DNA of 64,000 nt, taken from Aquiflexum gelatinilyticum. GTDB taxonomy: Bacteria > Bacteroidota > Bacteroidia > Cytophagales > Cyclobacteriaceae. The stretch is from positions 124,001 through 188,000 of the forward strand of contig NZ_JANSUY010000014.1 of assembly GCF_024741135.1 (NCBI RefSeq). Reading direction: 5' to 3'. Positions 8,186 through 17,132 of the stretch are shown here, piece by piece. Each line of letters starts with the position of its first letter. Position 1 is the first letter of the stretch. The position numbers and the translations under genes were made by a program. Under the pieces are notes generated by a model. That model was not told the origin of the DNA, did not search any database, and worked only from the letters and a program-made list of their open reading frames with translations.

Positions 8186-10867
8186 TTGGCTTACCAGTTT
8201 CCTTTTATTGAATCAAAAAAATTGAAGGGGGTTCTTTCGGTGCTTTTGATGGTAATTTTGGTTTTTTCGACCAAAAACCTACAGGCACAGCAAGAACCTG
8301 ATGGCGAAGCCATGCTTACTTTTTCCTATCCCTCATTGGGACAGGCCTATTTGAATGTAGTATTTTTTGATAATGTGCCGTTTCTGCCTTTGGGCGAGGT
8401 GCTCAGCATGTTGTATATCGGCAACGAAAGGACAAGCAATGGAAAAGGCCTTCAAGGGGTTTTTCCAAGCAAAAATGACAATTGGCTTATTGATCCTCTA
8501 CTAGGCATGGTAACGATCAAAGGCAACAGAGAAACCCTTCCGGCCGATAAATTTTACATGGGGGGAATGGATATTTACCTTCACCCAGACTATTATTCTA
8601 GGATTTTTGGGCTGAATTTCTTGGTCAATTTCAATGCACTTTCACTAAGCCTCACCGCAGAATTTCCACTTCCAATCGACGAAAGGCAGAAAAGGGAAGC
8701 TTTGAGAAAGAAACTTCAGCAATCAGCAGCCAATAAGGACTTATCAGATGCCCCGCTGCTTCATGGGAGAGACAGAAAATTGTTTGCTCCCGGAATGTTG
8801 GATTATAACCTCAATTACAATTATGGTGACGGAAGCCAAAATCTCGGGATTCTGTTAAATGCTGGAATGGAATTTTTGGGAGGGGATCTCCAGGGATTGT
8901 ATTCGGGCACTGTTCAGGAAGGAAGTCTTTTCTCCTCTTTTTCAGGGGCAAGATGGCGTTATGTTTTACCGGGAGGCCTTCTGCCGGATAAGAATGCCGG
9001 TATGACGGGTATTTCGGTTGGACAGATCAATACCACAGGGCTTAACAATTCGGTCGATATTTTAGGTGTTGGCATTACCAACAACCCGGTCATCCCAAGG
9101 ATGAAACTTGACGTTTTTGTCATCGATGGCTACACAGAGCCGGATTCTGAGGTAGAACTTCTGATTGGCGGACAGTTGGTTGATTTTCTCAGAGCAGATG
9201 ATGTAGGATATTACCGGTTCAATGCGCCTATTAGTTTTGGAGTTGTACGTCTTGCTATTAGGATCTATACCCCACAAGGTGAAGTCAAAATAGAGGAAAG
9301 ACAACTGCAGATTCCTTTCACTTTTTTACCAAAAGGGTTTGTAACCTATAATTTACAGGCCGGATTGGCTGAAACAAGCCTTGATAGTTTGGATAAGGAC
9401 CTCATCGGTCATGCGGACATTGCTTATGGAGTGACCAATGCACTGACAGTCAGGGCAGGTGTGGACAATGGTGCTGTATTTGGAAAGAATATGACTTATG
9501 GCGTTTTTGGTCTTTCTGCCAGAATACGGCAGCAGTATCTTCTGAATGTGGATGTTTTGCCTGACAGGTATTACCAAGCTTCTGCATCGGTTTTTTATGC
9601 CAACAATACCAGTATCAATGCCCAGTTTACAGAATTTGTTCCGGAATCAGAATTCAACCTCGTAGGTCAGGTCCGAGAGGCAAACCTCAATGCATTTTTT
9701 CCTTTCAAAACCTTTGGGAGATTTTCCGGATTCAGGATCACCGGAGAAAGGCAATGGTACGAAAGCGGTTTTAGGACCAACTACCAAACGGATTTCAATA
9801 CCCAGATCGGTAGGGTAGTAGCCCGGGTCAACTATCGCGCTCGGATCAGCGGACTAAAAGATATCGGTACAGGGATCGAACCACCAAACCTGTACAATGC
9901 CATTGGCCAATTTACAGCTTCGGTGACTTATACCCTCAAGAGGGATCCAAGTGTCCCTGTTTTTGTTAGGGGGATGTTTTTCAGGGGACAATACAGGTAT
10001 GATACTTATAATAAAACCCCGATTTCTTACAATCTCATGATTTCTCAGACCCTCTTCAAAATGGGTAGGCTTACCATGGGTTATGAAATGGATGCCATCA
10101 GGGAGAAAGGTCAGTTTCAGTTGGGATTCCTTTATGACTTCAGAGGCTTAAGGACTTCTACCCAGTTTTCAGCAAGCAGGAATAATTACTCAGCACAACA
10201 GGCTATCACAGGATCTCTGGGTATCGATCCTTCAGGATACATTTTGCCCGACAACAGAGACCAAGTTACCCGTTCAGGAGTTGCAGTACGTCTGTTTATT
10301 GACGCCAATGAAAACGGGGTCTTCGATCCGGGAGAGGTGGTAGTTCCTGCAAAAGCGGTGCGGTTGGACAGATCTGCAAACATGCTTTTAGGTTCTGACG
10401 GTATCCTGAGGATCACCCAATTGCAAGCATATTGGAAATACCAGATGGAAGTCGATATCCATGCATTGCCAAATCCTAACCTTGCCCCAAAGGTGAAGCG
10501 ATTTACATTTGTGGCCGAGCCAAACAGGTATAGGAGCATTGATATTCCATTGTACCAAACCGGAATCATTGAGGGATATGTAGTCGTAGACCATAATAAC
10601 AAAGAAGAAGGCTTGGGTGGATTAAGATTGATCCTGGAAAAGCTGAATGACAGTGAGCCGCTTCAGCTACTGAGGACATTTACAGACGGTGGTTTCTATG
10701 TTTTTGGTCTGATGCCGGGTAAATATAGACTTTATGCAGATCCTAAGCAGTTGGAGTTTATGAATGTGGCCTCCGAACCGGGAATCCTGGAATTTGAAAT
10801 AAAGGCCTTGGCAGATGGGGATTATTTAGAGAACCTGAATTTCAAACTGAGGTACAAAAAGGAGTAA
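8186..10867 (+). CDS. Usher-like outer-membrane protein with C-terminal regulatory-type domains
   Basis: The product has 893 residues. The start is TTG at 8186; the ATG at 8249 is an alternative that keeps a signal peptide ending NLQAQ. Residues 35-190 form a soluble front with LPIDERQKREALRKKL. Residues 195-690 are barrel-like strands. Around 310-395 is VFVIDGYTEPDSEVELLIGG, QLVDFLRADDVGYYRFN and IYTPQGEVKIEERQ leading to FTFLPKGFVTYNLQAG, which I recognise from fimbrial usher-type proteins. Near 700-715 a D-A-N-E-N-G-V-F-D-P-G-E loop looks calcium-binding. From about 795 a carboxypeptidase-regulatory-like domain (GIIEGYVVVDHNN ... GGFYVFGLMPGKYRLY) closes the protein. It likely exports and assembles the subunits encoded upstream. 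The usher call rests on motifs and context, not on a search. Confidence 0.7.
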   Translation: MAYQFPFIESKKLKGVLSVLLMVILVFSTKNLQAQQEPDGEAMLTFSYPSLGQAYLNVVFFDNVPFLPLGEVLSMLYIGNERTSNGKGLQGVFPSKNDNWLIDPLLGMVTIKGNRETLPADKFYMGGMDIYLHPDYYSRIFGLNFLVNFNALSLSLTAEFPLPIDERQKREALRKKLQQSAANKDLSDAPLLHGRDRKLFAPGMLDYNLNYNYGDGSQNLGILLNAGMEFLGGDLQGLYSGTVQEGSLFSSFSGARWRYVLPGGLLPDKNAGMTGISVGQINTTGLNNSVDILGVGITNNPVIPRMKLDVFVIDGYTEPDSEVELLIGGQLVDFLRADDVGYYRFNAPISFGVVRLAIRIYTPQGEVKIEERQLQIPFTFLPKGFVTYNLQAGLAETSLDSLDKDLIGHADIAYGVTNALTVRAGVDNGAVFGKNMTYGVFGLSARIRQQYLLNVDVLPDRYYQASASVFYANNTSINAQFTEFVPESEFNLVGQVREANLNAFFPFKTFGRFSGFRITGERQWYESGFRTNYQTDFNTQIGRVVARVNYRARISGLKDIGTGIEPPNLYNAIGQFTASVTYTLKRDPSVPVFVRGMFFRGQYRYDTYNKTPISYNLMISQTLFKMGRLTMGYEMDAIREKGQFQLGFLYDFRGLRTSTQFSASRNNYSAQQAITGSLGIDPSGYILPDNRDQVTRSGVAVRLFIDANENGVFDPGEVVVPAKAVRLDRSANMLLGSDGILRITQLQAYWKYQMEVDIHALPNPNLAPKVKRFTFVAEPNRYRSIDIPLYQTGIIEGYVVVDHNNKEEGLGGLRLILEKLNDSEPLQLLRTFTDGGFYVFGLMPGKYRLYADPKQLEFMNVASEPGILEFEIKALADGDYLENLNFKLRYKKE

Positions 10868-10916
10868 CCATGACCATTGAAGATAAATCTAAGCCGTGAT
10901 TTATTTTTTTGCCAAG

Positions 10917-10958
10917 CTAAAAAAAGACCCATCAATTCTTTCGAATTCAATGGGTCTT
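10917..10958 (-). terminator. Terminator for the M3 peptidase gene
   Basis: A stem of AAGACCCAT (10924-10932) with ATGGGTCTT (10950-10958), extended by an inner AATTC/GAATT pairing, lies between two convergent genes. An A-run on its left side becomes a U-tract on the minus-strand transcript, so it chiefly ends the peptidase gene. Confidence 0.75.
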
Positions 10959-10981
10959 CTGATTAAGGTTTGATTTGATTT

Positions 10982-13117
10982 TTATTTTGTCCTGTCCACA
11001 CTTACCTGATCCAATCCTCTTTTTTTCAAAAGCGCATCGATCTTTGGTTCAGCACCACGGAAGTTGACATACATTTTCATCGGCTCGTCTGTTCCTCCTC
11101 TTTCAAGGATTTCTTTTCTGAAAGCCAATGCTACTTCAGGATTAAATAAGTCGGTTTCCTTAAATGCCTGAAATGCATCCGTGTCCAAAACCCCCGACCA
11201 GATATAGCTATAATAACCCGAGGAATAACCCCCTGCAAAAATGTGCTGGAAATAAGTGCTGCGGTACCTTGGGATAATTTCGCCCATAAGTCCGATTTTT
11301 TCCAAAGATGCTTTTTCAAAATCATTGGCACTTCCTACGATTTCCTTTTCTTGAGTATGGTAATCCAGATCCAAAAGCGAGGCAGCCAAATACTCAGTTG
11401 TGGCAAATCCCTGTCCGAAAGTACCTGAGTTTTTGAGTTTTTCGATCAACTCATCCGGAATGGGTTCTCCTGTTTTGTAATGAATCGCATATTGTTTGAG
11501 TACTTCCGGCTCGGTGGCCCAATTTTCCATAATCTGGGAAGGAAGCTCGACAAAATCCCTTGGAACTGAAGTGCCCGCGAGACTTCTGTACTGCACATTG
11601 GAAAGTAATCCATGAAGTGCGTGTCCAAACTCATGGAAGAAAGTCGTCACTTCATCAAAAGTCAGCAATGCCGGTGCATCACCGGTAGGCTTGGAAAAAT
11701 TGCAGACGATGGAGATGACTGGTGCTTTCCGTTCGCCGTCTATTGTCTGCTGTGGACGGTAAGAAGTCATCCAAGCGCCGCCTCTTTTGGAAGGTCTTGG
11801 ATGGAAATCCATATATAAAACTCCAACATGGGTTCCATCTGCTTCTTTGACTTCATAAGCTTTGGCATCGGGATGGTAAGTCGGTATGTCTTTGATTTCC
11901 TCAAACGTAAGTCCAAACAGGTTTTTTACCACCATAAATACCCCATCCTGTACTTTGTCCAAAGCGAAATATGGTTTCACTTCTTGTTCGTCCAGGTTGA
12001 ATTTTTGCTGGCGAAGTTTTTCTTCATAAAACCTCCAGTCCCAAGGCTCAATGTTGAAATCTTTACCTTCGGCTGTGACAATTGCTTGCATTTCATTTTT
12101 TTCCTGCTGGGCTTTGGCTAAAGCCGGGGTCCAGAGTTGGTTGAGAAGGTCGTAGACCTGCTCGGAAGTTTTAGCCATGGATTCCTCAAGAACATAGTCC
12201 GCATGGTTTTTATAACCGAGGAGCTGTGCTTTTTCCCTCCTCAGGTTTGCTGTTTCGACCAGGATGGCTTTGTTGTCTTTGTCATTATCTTTATTAGCTC
12301 GGCTTTGGTAAGCTTCCCAAATCTGCTTCCTCAACTCCCTATTTTCAGCATATTGGAGGAAAGGCATGATGCTCGGATTCTGTAGGGTAAATAACCATTT
12401 TTCTTCTTCACCTGCAGCTTTGGCATCTGCCTTGGCGGCATCCCGCAGTTCTTGGGGAAGTCCTGCCAGGTCAGCTTCATTGTCTACAAACAGCTTGAAA
12501 GCATTGGTTTCTTCCAATAGATTTTGACCGAAAGTGAGACTCCAGACTGAAAGTCTGGAATTTATTTTTCTTAGTTTTTCCTTGTCTGCTTCATTGAGGT
12601 TGGCACCGTTTCGTACAAAAGACTTGTATGTTTTTTCCAACAGTTTTTGCTGTTCTGCATTCAAGCCAAGGTTGTCTTTCATTTCCCAAATGCTGTTTAC
12701 CCTTGCAAAGAGTTTTTCATTGAGGCTGATGTTGTCTGAGTGTTTGGAGATCTCAGGAGCCAATTCTTTGGCAATTGCCTGAATGGTATCGTTGGTGTTT
12801 GCGGAATTGAAATTGTAAAATACCGAAGAGACCTTGGCAAGCAATTCCCCGGACTTTTCCATTGCTTCGATGGTATTGGCAAAAGTCGGGTCTTCTGGAT
12901 TATTGACGATGGCGTCGATTTCTGCCTGATGCTGCTTGATTCCTTCCATGATGGCAGGAGAAAAGTGCTCGTTTTCGATTTTGTCAAAGGGGGGAACTTC
13001 AAAAGGCGTATCGTACGCTTCAAAGAATGGATTCATATTTTCAGTTTTTTCTTCTTTGGCACCACAGGCATAGAGCAATGCTCCTGAAGCTGCCATTGCA
13101 ATAATTGTTTTTTTCAT
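10982..13117 (-). CDS. dcp: M3 family zinc metallopeptidase (peptidyl-dipeptidase Dcp-like), lipoprotein
   Basis: The ATG at 13117 gives about 711 residues; an in-frame ATG four codons upstream is less likely. The N-terminus MKKTIIAMAASGALLYAC carries a lipobox (L-Y-A-C), so the mature enzyme is a lipoprotein, probably facing the periplasm. The length matches M3 peptidases (about 680-720). TTFFHEFGHALHGLL holds the HExxH zinc motif, and downstream FVELPSQIMENWATEP supplies the expected third zinc ligand Glu. The family removes dipeptides or cleaves oligopeptides in peptide turnover. It lies convergent to the usher-like gene and divergent from aguB with a 190-base gap. The gene symbol is by family resemblance; oligopeptidase A-type specificity cannot be excluded. 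Confidence 0.9.
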   Translation of the reverse strand: MKKTIIAMAASGALLYACGAKEEKTENMNPFFEAYDTPFEVPPFDKIENEHFSPAIMEGIKQHQAEIDAIVNNPEDPTFANTIEAMEKSGELLAKVSSVFYNFNSANTNDTIQAIAKELAPEISKHSDNISLNEKLFARVNSIWEMKDNLGLNAEQQKLLEKTYKSFVRNGANLNEADKEKLRKINSRLSVWSLTFGQNLLEETNAFKLFVDNEADLAGLPQELRDAAKADAKAAGEEEKWLFTLQNPSIMPFLQYAENRELRKQIWEAYQSRANKDNDKDNKAILVETANLRREKAQLLGYKNHADYVLEESMAKTSEQVYDLLNQLWTPALAKAQQEKNEMQAIVTAEGKDFNIEPWDWRFYEEKLRQQKFNLDEQEVKPYFALDKVQDGVFMVVKNLFGLTFEEIKDIPTYHPDAKAYEVKEADGTHVGVLYMDFHPRPSKRGGAWMTSYRPQQTIDGERKAPVISIVCNFSKPTGDAPALLTFDEVTTFFHEFGHALHGLLSNVQYRSLAGTSVPRDFVELPSQIMENWATEPEVLKQYAIHYKTGEPIPDELIEKLKNSGTFGQGFATTEYLAASLLDLDYHTQEKEIVGSANDFEKASLEKIGLMGEIIPRYRSTYFQHIFAGGYSSGYYSYIWSGVLDTDAFQAFKETDLFNPEVALAFRKEILERGGTDEPMKMYVNFRGAEPKIDALLKKRGLDQVSVDRTK

Positions 13118-13310
13118 GAGAACATACATTTGGGTTCTGCTGCAAATATATGGAAAAATCGGGGAGGGCTATTTCTCCGGTTTGCCTTTTGAAAAAGTGG
13201 AATTACCAGGTGCCGGGGAACCATTATGTATTTTATATGGGTTTAATATTTTTGAATAATAGTCTAATTTTGAAACTCAAAGGAAATAGTAACCATTTAA
13301 ATCAACCAAA

Positions 13311-14186
13311 GTGTCAAAAAGAACCATCAAAGTAGGCATGGTGCAAACATCTTGTTCCAATGACCTCTCAGACAATATGGCCAAAGCCATTGCGGGAATC
13401 CGTGAGGCAGCAGCCAAAGGTGCTCAGATCGTATGTTTGCAGGAGCTTTTCGGTTCCTTGTATTTCTGCGATGTGGAGGATCATGATAATTTCAAACTTG
13501 CTGAAGCCATCCCCGGACCTTCAACTGAAACTTTTTCCTCATTGGCAAAAGAATTGGGAGTAGTCATTGTGGCATCTTTGTTTGAAAAAAGAGCTGAAGG
13601 CCTTTACCACAACACTACCGCAGTAATTGATGCTGATGGAAAATACCTTGGTAAATACCGCAAAATGCATATTCCTGATGATCCGGGGTATTATGAGAAA
13701 TTCTATTTTACTCCGGGAGATATGGGGTATAAAGTTTTTAAAACCAAAGTCGGGACAATCGGAGTGTTGATCTGTTGGGACCAATGGTATCCGGAGGCTG
13801 CAAGGATCACTTCACTGATGGGGGCAGAAATCCTGTTTTATCCTACAGCTATCGGATGGCACAAAGAAGCAACAAAAGAAACCAACGACGAACAATACCA
13901 GGCTTGGCAGACCATACAGCGCTCCCATGCCGTGGCAAACGGGGTTCCTGTAGTTTCTGTCAACAGGGTAGGAACAGAAGGAAATCAGCAGTTTTGGGGT
14001 GGATCTTTTGCGACCAATGCTTTTGGACGGGTTTTGTACCAAGCTGACCACGTAGCTGAAGAAGTCCATGTTCAGGAATTGGACATGGAAAACTCCGACC
14101 GCTACCGTACCCATTGGCCTTTTTTGAGGGACAGACGCATTGATTCCTATTCCCCGATCCTTAAGAGATTTATTGATGAAGACTAA
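13311..14186 (+). CDS. aguB: N-carbamoylputrescine amidase
   Basis: The start is GTG at 13311 and the product has 291 residues, the usual length for this carbon-nitrogen hydrolase. The catalytic triad of the nitrilase fold is visible: Glu45 (CLQELFG), Lys118 (GKYRKMHIPDD) and Cys155 (VLICWDQWYPEAAR). The DQWYPEAAR and YPTAIGWHKEA stretches are typical of N-carbamoylputrescine amidase. It hydrolyses N-carbamoylputrescine to putrescine, CO2 and ammonia, the last step of agmatine degradation. The 3' end overlaps agmatine deiminase by 11 bases, so the two are coupled and encode consecutive steps. Cytoplasmic. Confidence 0.93.
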   Translation: MSKRTIKVGMVQTSCSNDLSDNMAKAIAGIREAAAKGAQIVCLQELFGSLYFCDVEDHDNFKLAEAIPGPSTETFSSLAKELGVVIVASLFEKRAEGLYHNTTAVIDADGKYLGKYRKMHIPDDPGYYEKFYFTPGDMGYKVFKTKVGTIGVLICWDQWYPEAARITSLMGAEILFYPTAIGWHKEATKETNDEQYQAWQTIQRSHAVANGVPVVSVNRVGTEGNQQFWGGSFATNAFGRVLYQADHVAEEVHVQELDMENSDRYRTHWPFLRDRRIDSYSPILKRFIDED

Positions 14187-15267
14187 CCATAGTGCTGCAG
14201 ATATATTTGAAATGGCCCAATCAGGGAAAATGACACCTGCTGAATTGGGGTATTTTTTTCCCGCTGAATTTGCGCAACACCAAGCGACTTGGCTGAGTTG
14301 GCCGCACAAAGAAGAATCCTGGCCCGGAAAAATCCATACTATTTTCCCTGCCTATGCGGAGTTTATCAAGTATGTGGCCTTGGGCGAAGAGGTGCATATC
14401 AATGTAAAGGATGAGGCGATGAAGGCATTTGCCTTGGGACATTTGCAGGCTGCAGGTGTTGACCTTGGCAAGGTTTTCTTCCACTTTTTCCCTACCAACG
14501 ATGCTTGGTGCAGAGACCACGGTCCTGCATTTTTGATCAATCCTGAAGCTGAACAAAAGAAGATTTTGGTCAAATGGAATTACAATGCTTGGGGAGACAA
14601 GTATCCTCCCTATGACTTGGACAATCAGATTCCGATCAAAATCGCTGATTTTAGAAATATCCCCTGCTTCCAACCGGGCATTGTAATGGAAGGAGGTTCT
14701 GTTGAGTTCAATGGAAAAGGCACCTTGCTGACTTCTGAAGCTTGCCTTCTCAATCCAAACAGAAATCCTCACCTTTCCAAAAATCAGATTGAGGAATATC
14801 TAAGAGGCTATTATGGTGTTGAGAATATTTTGTGGCTGAAAGATGGCATTATCGGAGATGATACCGATGGCCATATAGATGACCTTACGCGTTTTGTCAA
14901 TGAAGATACTGTCGTGACTGTAGTTGAGCATAATAAATCAGATGAGAATTACGCTCCATTGAAGGAAAATCTGGAATTGCTCCACGAATTAAGATTGGAA
15001 GACGGCAAGCCGATGAATATCATTGAGCTTCCCATGCCTTCTGCCAAATACTACGAAGATCAGAGGCTACCGGCTTCTTATGCCAATTTCTATATTGCAA
15101 ACCATGCAGTGATTGTACCGACTTTTCAGGACAACAATGACGATAAGGCTTTGGAGATTCTAACTTCCTGTTTTCCGGAAAGAAAGGTTATAGGGGTAAA
15201 TTCCTTGGATCTGATTTGGGGTTTGGGCTCGTTCCATTGCCTCAGTCAGCAAGAGCCATTCGTTTAG
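14176..15267 (+). CDS. aguA: Agmatine deiminase
   Basis: The ATG at 14176 overlaps the aguB stop and gives 363 residues. Starts at 14140 (extra 12 residues inside aguB) and 14230 (directly at MTPAELGYFFPAEF) are possible. Family landmarks are TWLSWPHKEESWPGK, DAWCRDHGPAFL, the VMEGGSVEFNG loop and GDDTDGHIDDLTRF. The C-terminal GLGSFHCLSQQEP holds the catalytic Cys (about residue 355). The enzyme converts agmatine to N-carbamoylputrescine and ammonia, feeding AguB. Together they form a two-gene polyamine route from arginine-derived agmatine to putrescine. No regulator or transporter is adjacent. Confidence 0.93.
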   Translation: MKTNHSAADIFEMAQSGKMTPAELGYFFPAEFAQHQATWLSWPHKEESWPGKIHTIFPAYAEFIKYVALGEEVHINVKDEAMKAFALGHLQAAGVDLGKVFFHFFPTNDAWCRDHGPAFLINPEAEQKKILVKWNYNAWGDKYPPYDLDNQIPIKIADFRNIPCFQPGIVMEGGSVEFNGKGTLLTSEACLLNPNRNPHLSKNQIEEYLRGYYGVENILWLKDGIIGDDTDGHIDDLTRFVNEDTVVTVVEHNKSDENYAPLKENLELLHELRLEDGKPMNIIELPMPSAKYYEDQRLPASYANFYIANHAVIVPTFQDNNDDKALEILTSCFPERKVIGVNSLDLIWGLGSFHCLSQQEPFV

Positions 15268-15290
15268 ATTTTGTATTCAGATTTACAATG

Positions 15291-15321
15291 AAATCCCAAG
15301 TCAAAAGCTTGGGATTTTTTT
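15291..15321 (+). terminator. Terminator of the aguBA operon
   Basis: AAATCCCAAG (15291-15300) pairs with CTTGGGATTT (15308-15317) around a 7-base loop and runs into a T-tract. It lies 24 bases after the aguA stop and is a textbook intrinsic terminator. Confidence 0.9.
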
Positions 15322-15477
15322 GTTGGTGAAATATCATAATCGAGGTCGTCCTATGAAGTTTCTTTGGACACGGATCGCCAACCTGAATTTTTTGATAATA
15401 ATTTTCCGAAGGTAAAATACCTATTGGCTACCAAATTTTCTTCTGCTACTTTTACTGTCAAATCAAACCTTGAATAA

Positions 15478-16731
15478 ATGAAACCGAGGAAATCCATTCT
15501 GGTACTATTTGTTTTTCTAATCCTTCTTAGCAGTCCCGTTTTTTCGCAGGAAAAGGACCAATATGTGATTATGATTTCCCTTGACGGTTTCAGACACGAT
15601 TATGTCCAAAGGTTCAAACCTGAAAATCTTTCCCGATTTATCCAAAACGGAACTGCCGCAGAAGCACTGATACCTTCTTTTCCAAGTAAAACTTTCCCAA
15701 ACCATTATACCATTGCCACCGGACTGAAGCCTGAAAATCATGGATTGGTTGACAACTCTTTTTATGAACCCGAAAAGGACTTGGTTTATAGTATGGGAAA
15801 TAGGGACATTGTCGAAGATGAATATTGGTATGGCGGAACACCTATTTGGGTATTGGCAGAGCAAAACGGCATGAAGGCCGCAAGCTACTTTTTTGTAGGT
15901 TCGGAAGCCCCTGTGCAGGGAATCCGTCCGAGTTATTATTTCAGCTATGATGGGGCTGTTTCCAATTTGACTAGGATTTCCAAAGTATTTGAATGGTTGC
16001 AGCTTCCTGAGGATGAAAGACCGAGGATGATAACGCTTTATTTTTCTGACATGGACGACATCGGTCATCGGTATGGTCCCGATAATGATGAACAAATCAG
16101 CGGAAGATTGGAAAAATTAGACCGGGAACTTGGAGCACTATTTGAAGGATTGAAGAGTTTTGACCTCGATATTAATATTTTTATCGTCTCTGACCATGGC
16201 ATGACCAATATTCCTAAAGGAAATCTTTTGAATCTGGATCAAATCACCGAAGGGATAGATGCAAGAGTTGTTAACAACGGGGCTTTGGCACATTTGCATT
16301 TGGAAAATAAAGAGGAGCTTGAAAAAATACATAAAGAACTCAATGATAAAGCAGAACATTACAAAGTAGTCCGGGTGGAGGACAGGGAGTATTATAAAAA
16401 TATCGAAAAGTATAGAAACCGCTTTGGTGACTTGATTATCCTGCCTGATTTGGGGAATTACTTGACGACTTCCAAAGGAATGGTTTCTTACCAAAACAGG
16501 TCTGCAATGTTCAAAACCGAGGTATTTGGAGAGCATGGATTTAGTCCGGAGTATGAAGACATGCAGGGGATTTTCTATGCAAATGGACCAATGATAAAAA
16601 GTGGAAATCTTATCCCGGCTTTTGAAAATATCCATATTTATCCTTTGTTGGCGACAATTTTGGGATTGCCGATTCCACAGGGAATTGATGGAAAATTAGA
16701 GGTTTTGGAACCTGTCTTGAAGAGAATGTAA
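15478..16731 (+). CDS. Ectonucleotide pyrophosphatase/phosphodiesterase (alkaline phosphatase superfamily)
   Basis: The product has 417 residues with a signal peptide ending VFSQ, so it is periplasmic or secreted. ISLDGFRHDY (about 33-42) gives a metal ligand Asp, and PSFPSKTFPNHY places the nucleophile Thr at residue 72. SDMDDIGHRYGPD gives the D-x-x-G-H-x-x-G-P metal site, and VSDHGMTNIP and GEHGFSPEYEDMQGIF the remaining ligands. This is the NPP pattern: two-zinc phosphodiesterases acting on nucleotides or other phosphodiesters. Its stop shares a base with the ATG of the following globin, so the two are likely cotranscribed. The substrate cannot be told from sequence. Confidence 0.88.
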   Translation: MKPRKSILVLFVFLILLSSPVFSQEKDQYVIMISLDGFRHDYVQRFKPENLSRFIQNGTAAEALIPSFPSKTFPNHYTIATGLKPENHGLVDNSFYEPEKDLVYSMGNRDIVEDEYWYGGTPIWVLAEQNGMKAASYFFVGSEAPVQGIRPSYYFSYDGAVSNLTRISKVFEWLQLPEDERPRMITLYFSDMDDIGHRYGPDNDEQISGRLEKLDRELGALFEGLKSFDLDINIFIVSDHGMTNIPKGNLLNLDQITEGIDARVVNNGALAHLHLENKEELEKIHKELNDKAEHYKVVRVEDREYYKNIEKYRNRFGDLIILPDLGNYLTTSKGMVSYQNRSAMFKTEVFGEHGFSPEYEDMQGIFYANGPMIKSGNLIPAFENIHIYPLLATILGLPIPQGIDGKLEVLEPVLKRM

Positions 16732-17132
16732 TGGAAAGGAAAGAAATCGAGAACAGGGAAGACGTGTCGCTTTTGGTCAGGAGTTTTTATGCCCGGATCA
16801 GAAAACATGATTCCCTTGGCCCGATTTTCAATGATGTGGTCAAGGATTGGGAATCACATTTAGAAAAGCTGACGGATTTTTGGGAGATGATTTTGCTGCA
16901 GTCCGGGCCCGGTGCAGGTAAGTTCAGTCCTGTTCCGGTTCACAAAGAAGTGGATGCGAAAACCGAAAATACCATCTCCCAGGTACATTTTGGCAATTGG
17001 CTTGAAATTTGGTTCACAACTTTGGATACATACTTTGAAGGAAAGAATGCAGACTATGCCAAAGAACATGCAAGGAATATGGCGCATATCCTTTTTTTTC
17101 GCATTATGGAAGCAAGGGGAATCAAGATGTGA
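16731..17132 (+). CDS. Group III truncated haemoglobin
   Basis: The product has 133 residues, typical of group III (P-type) truncated globins. The order REDVSLLVRSFYARIRKHDSLGPIFND, then HLEKLTDFWEMIL and PVPVHKEV, then HFGNWLEIWFTTLDTYF, matches the family. His in the HFGNW segment is the likely proximal haem ligand. It starts within the stop of the phosphodiesterase gene (taATGg). Its 3' end overlaps the convergent membrane-protein gene by 11 bases. These globins are thought to handle oxygen or reactive nitrogen species; the specific role is unknown. Confidence 0.9.
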   Translation: MERKEIENREDVSLLVRSFYARIRKHDSLGPIFNDVVKDWESHLEKLTDFWEMILLQSGPGAGKFSPVPVHKEVDAKTENTISQVHFGNWLEIWFTTLDTYFEGKNADYAKEHARNMAHILFFRIMEARGIKM

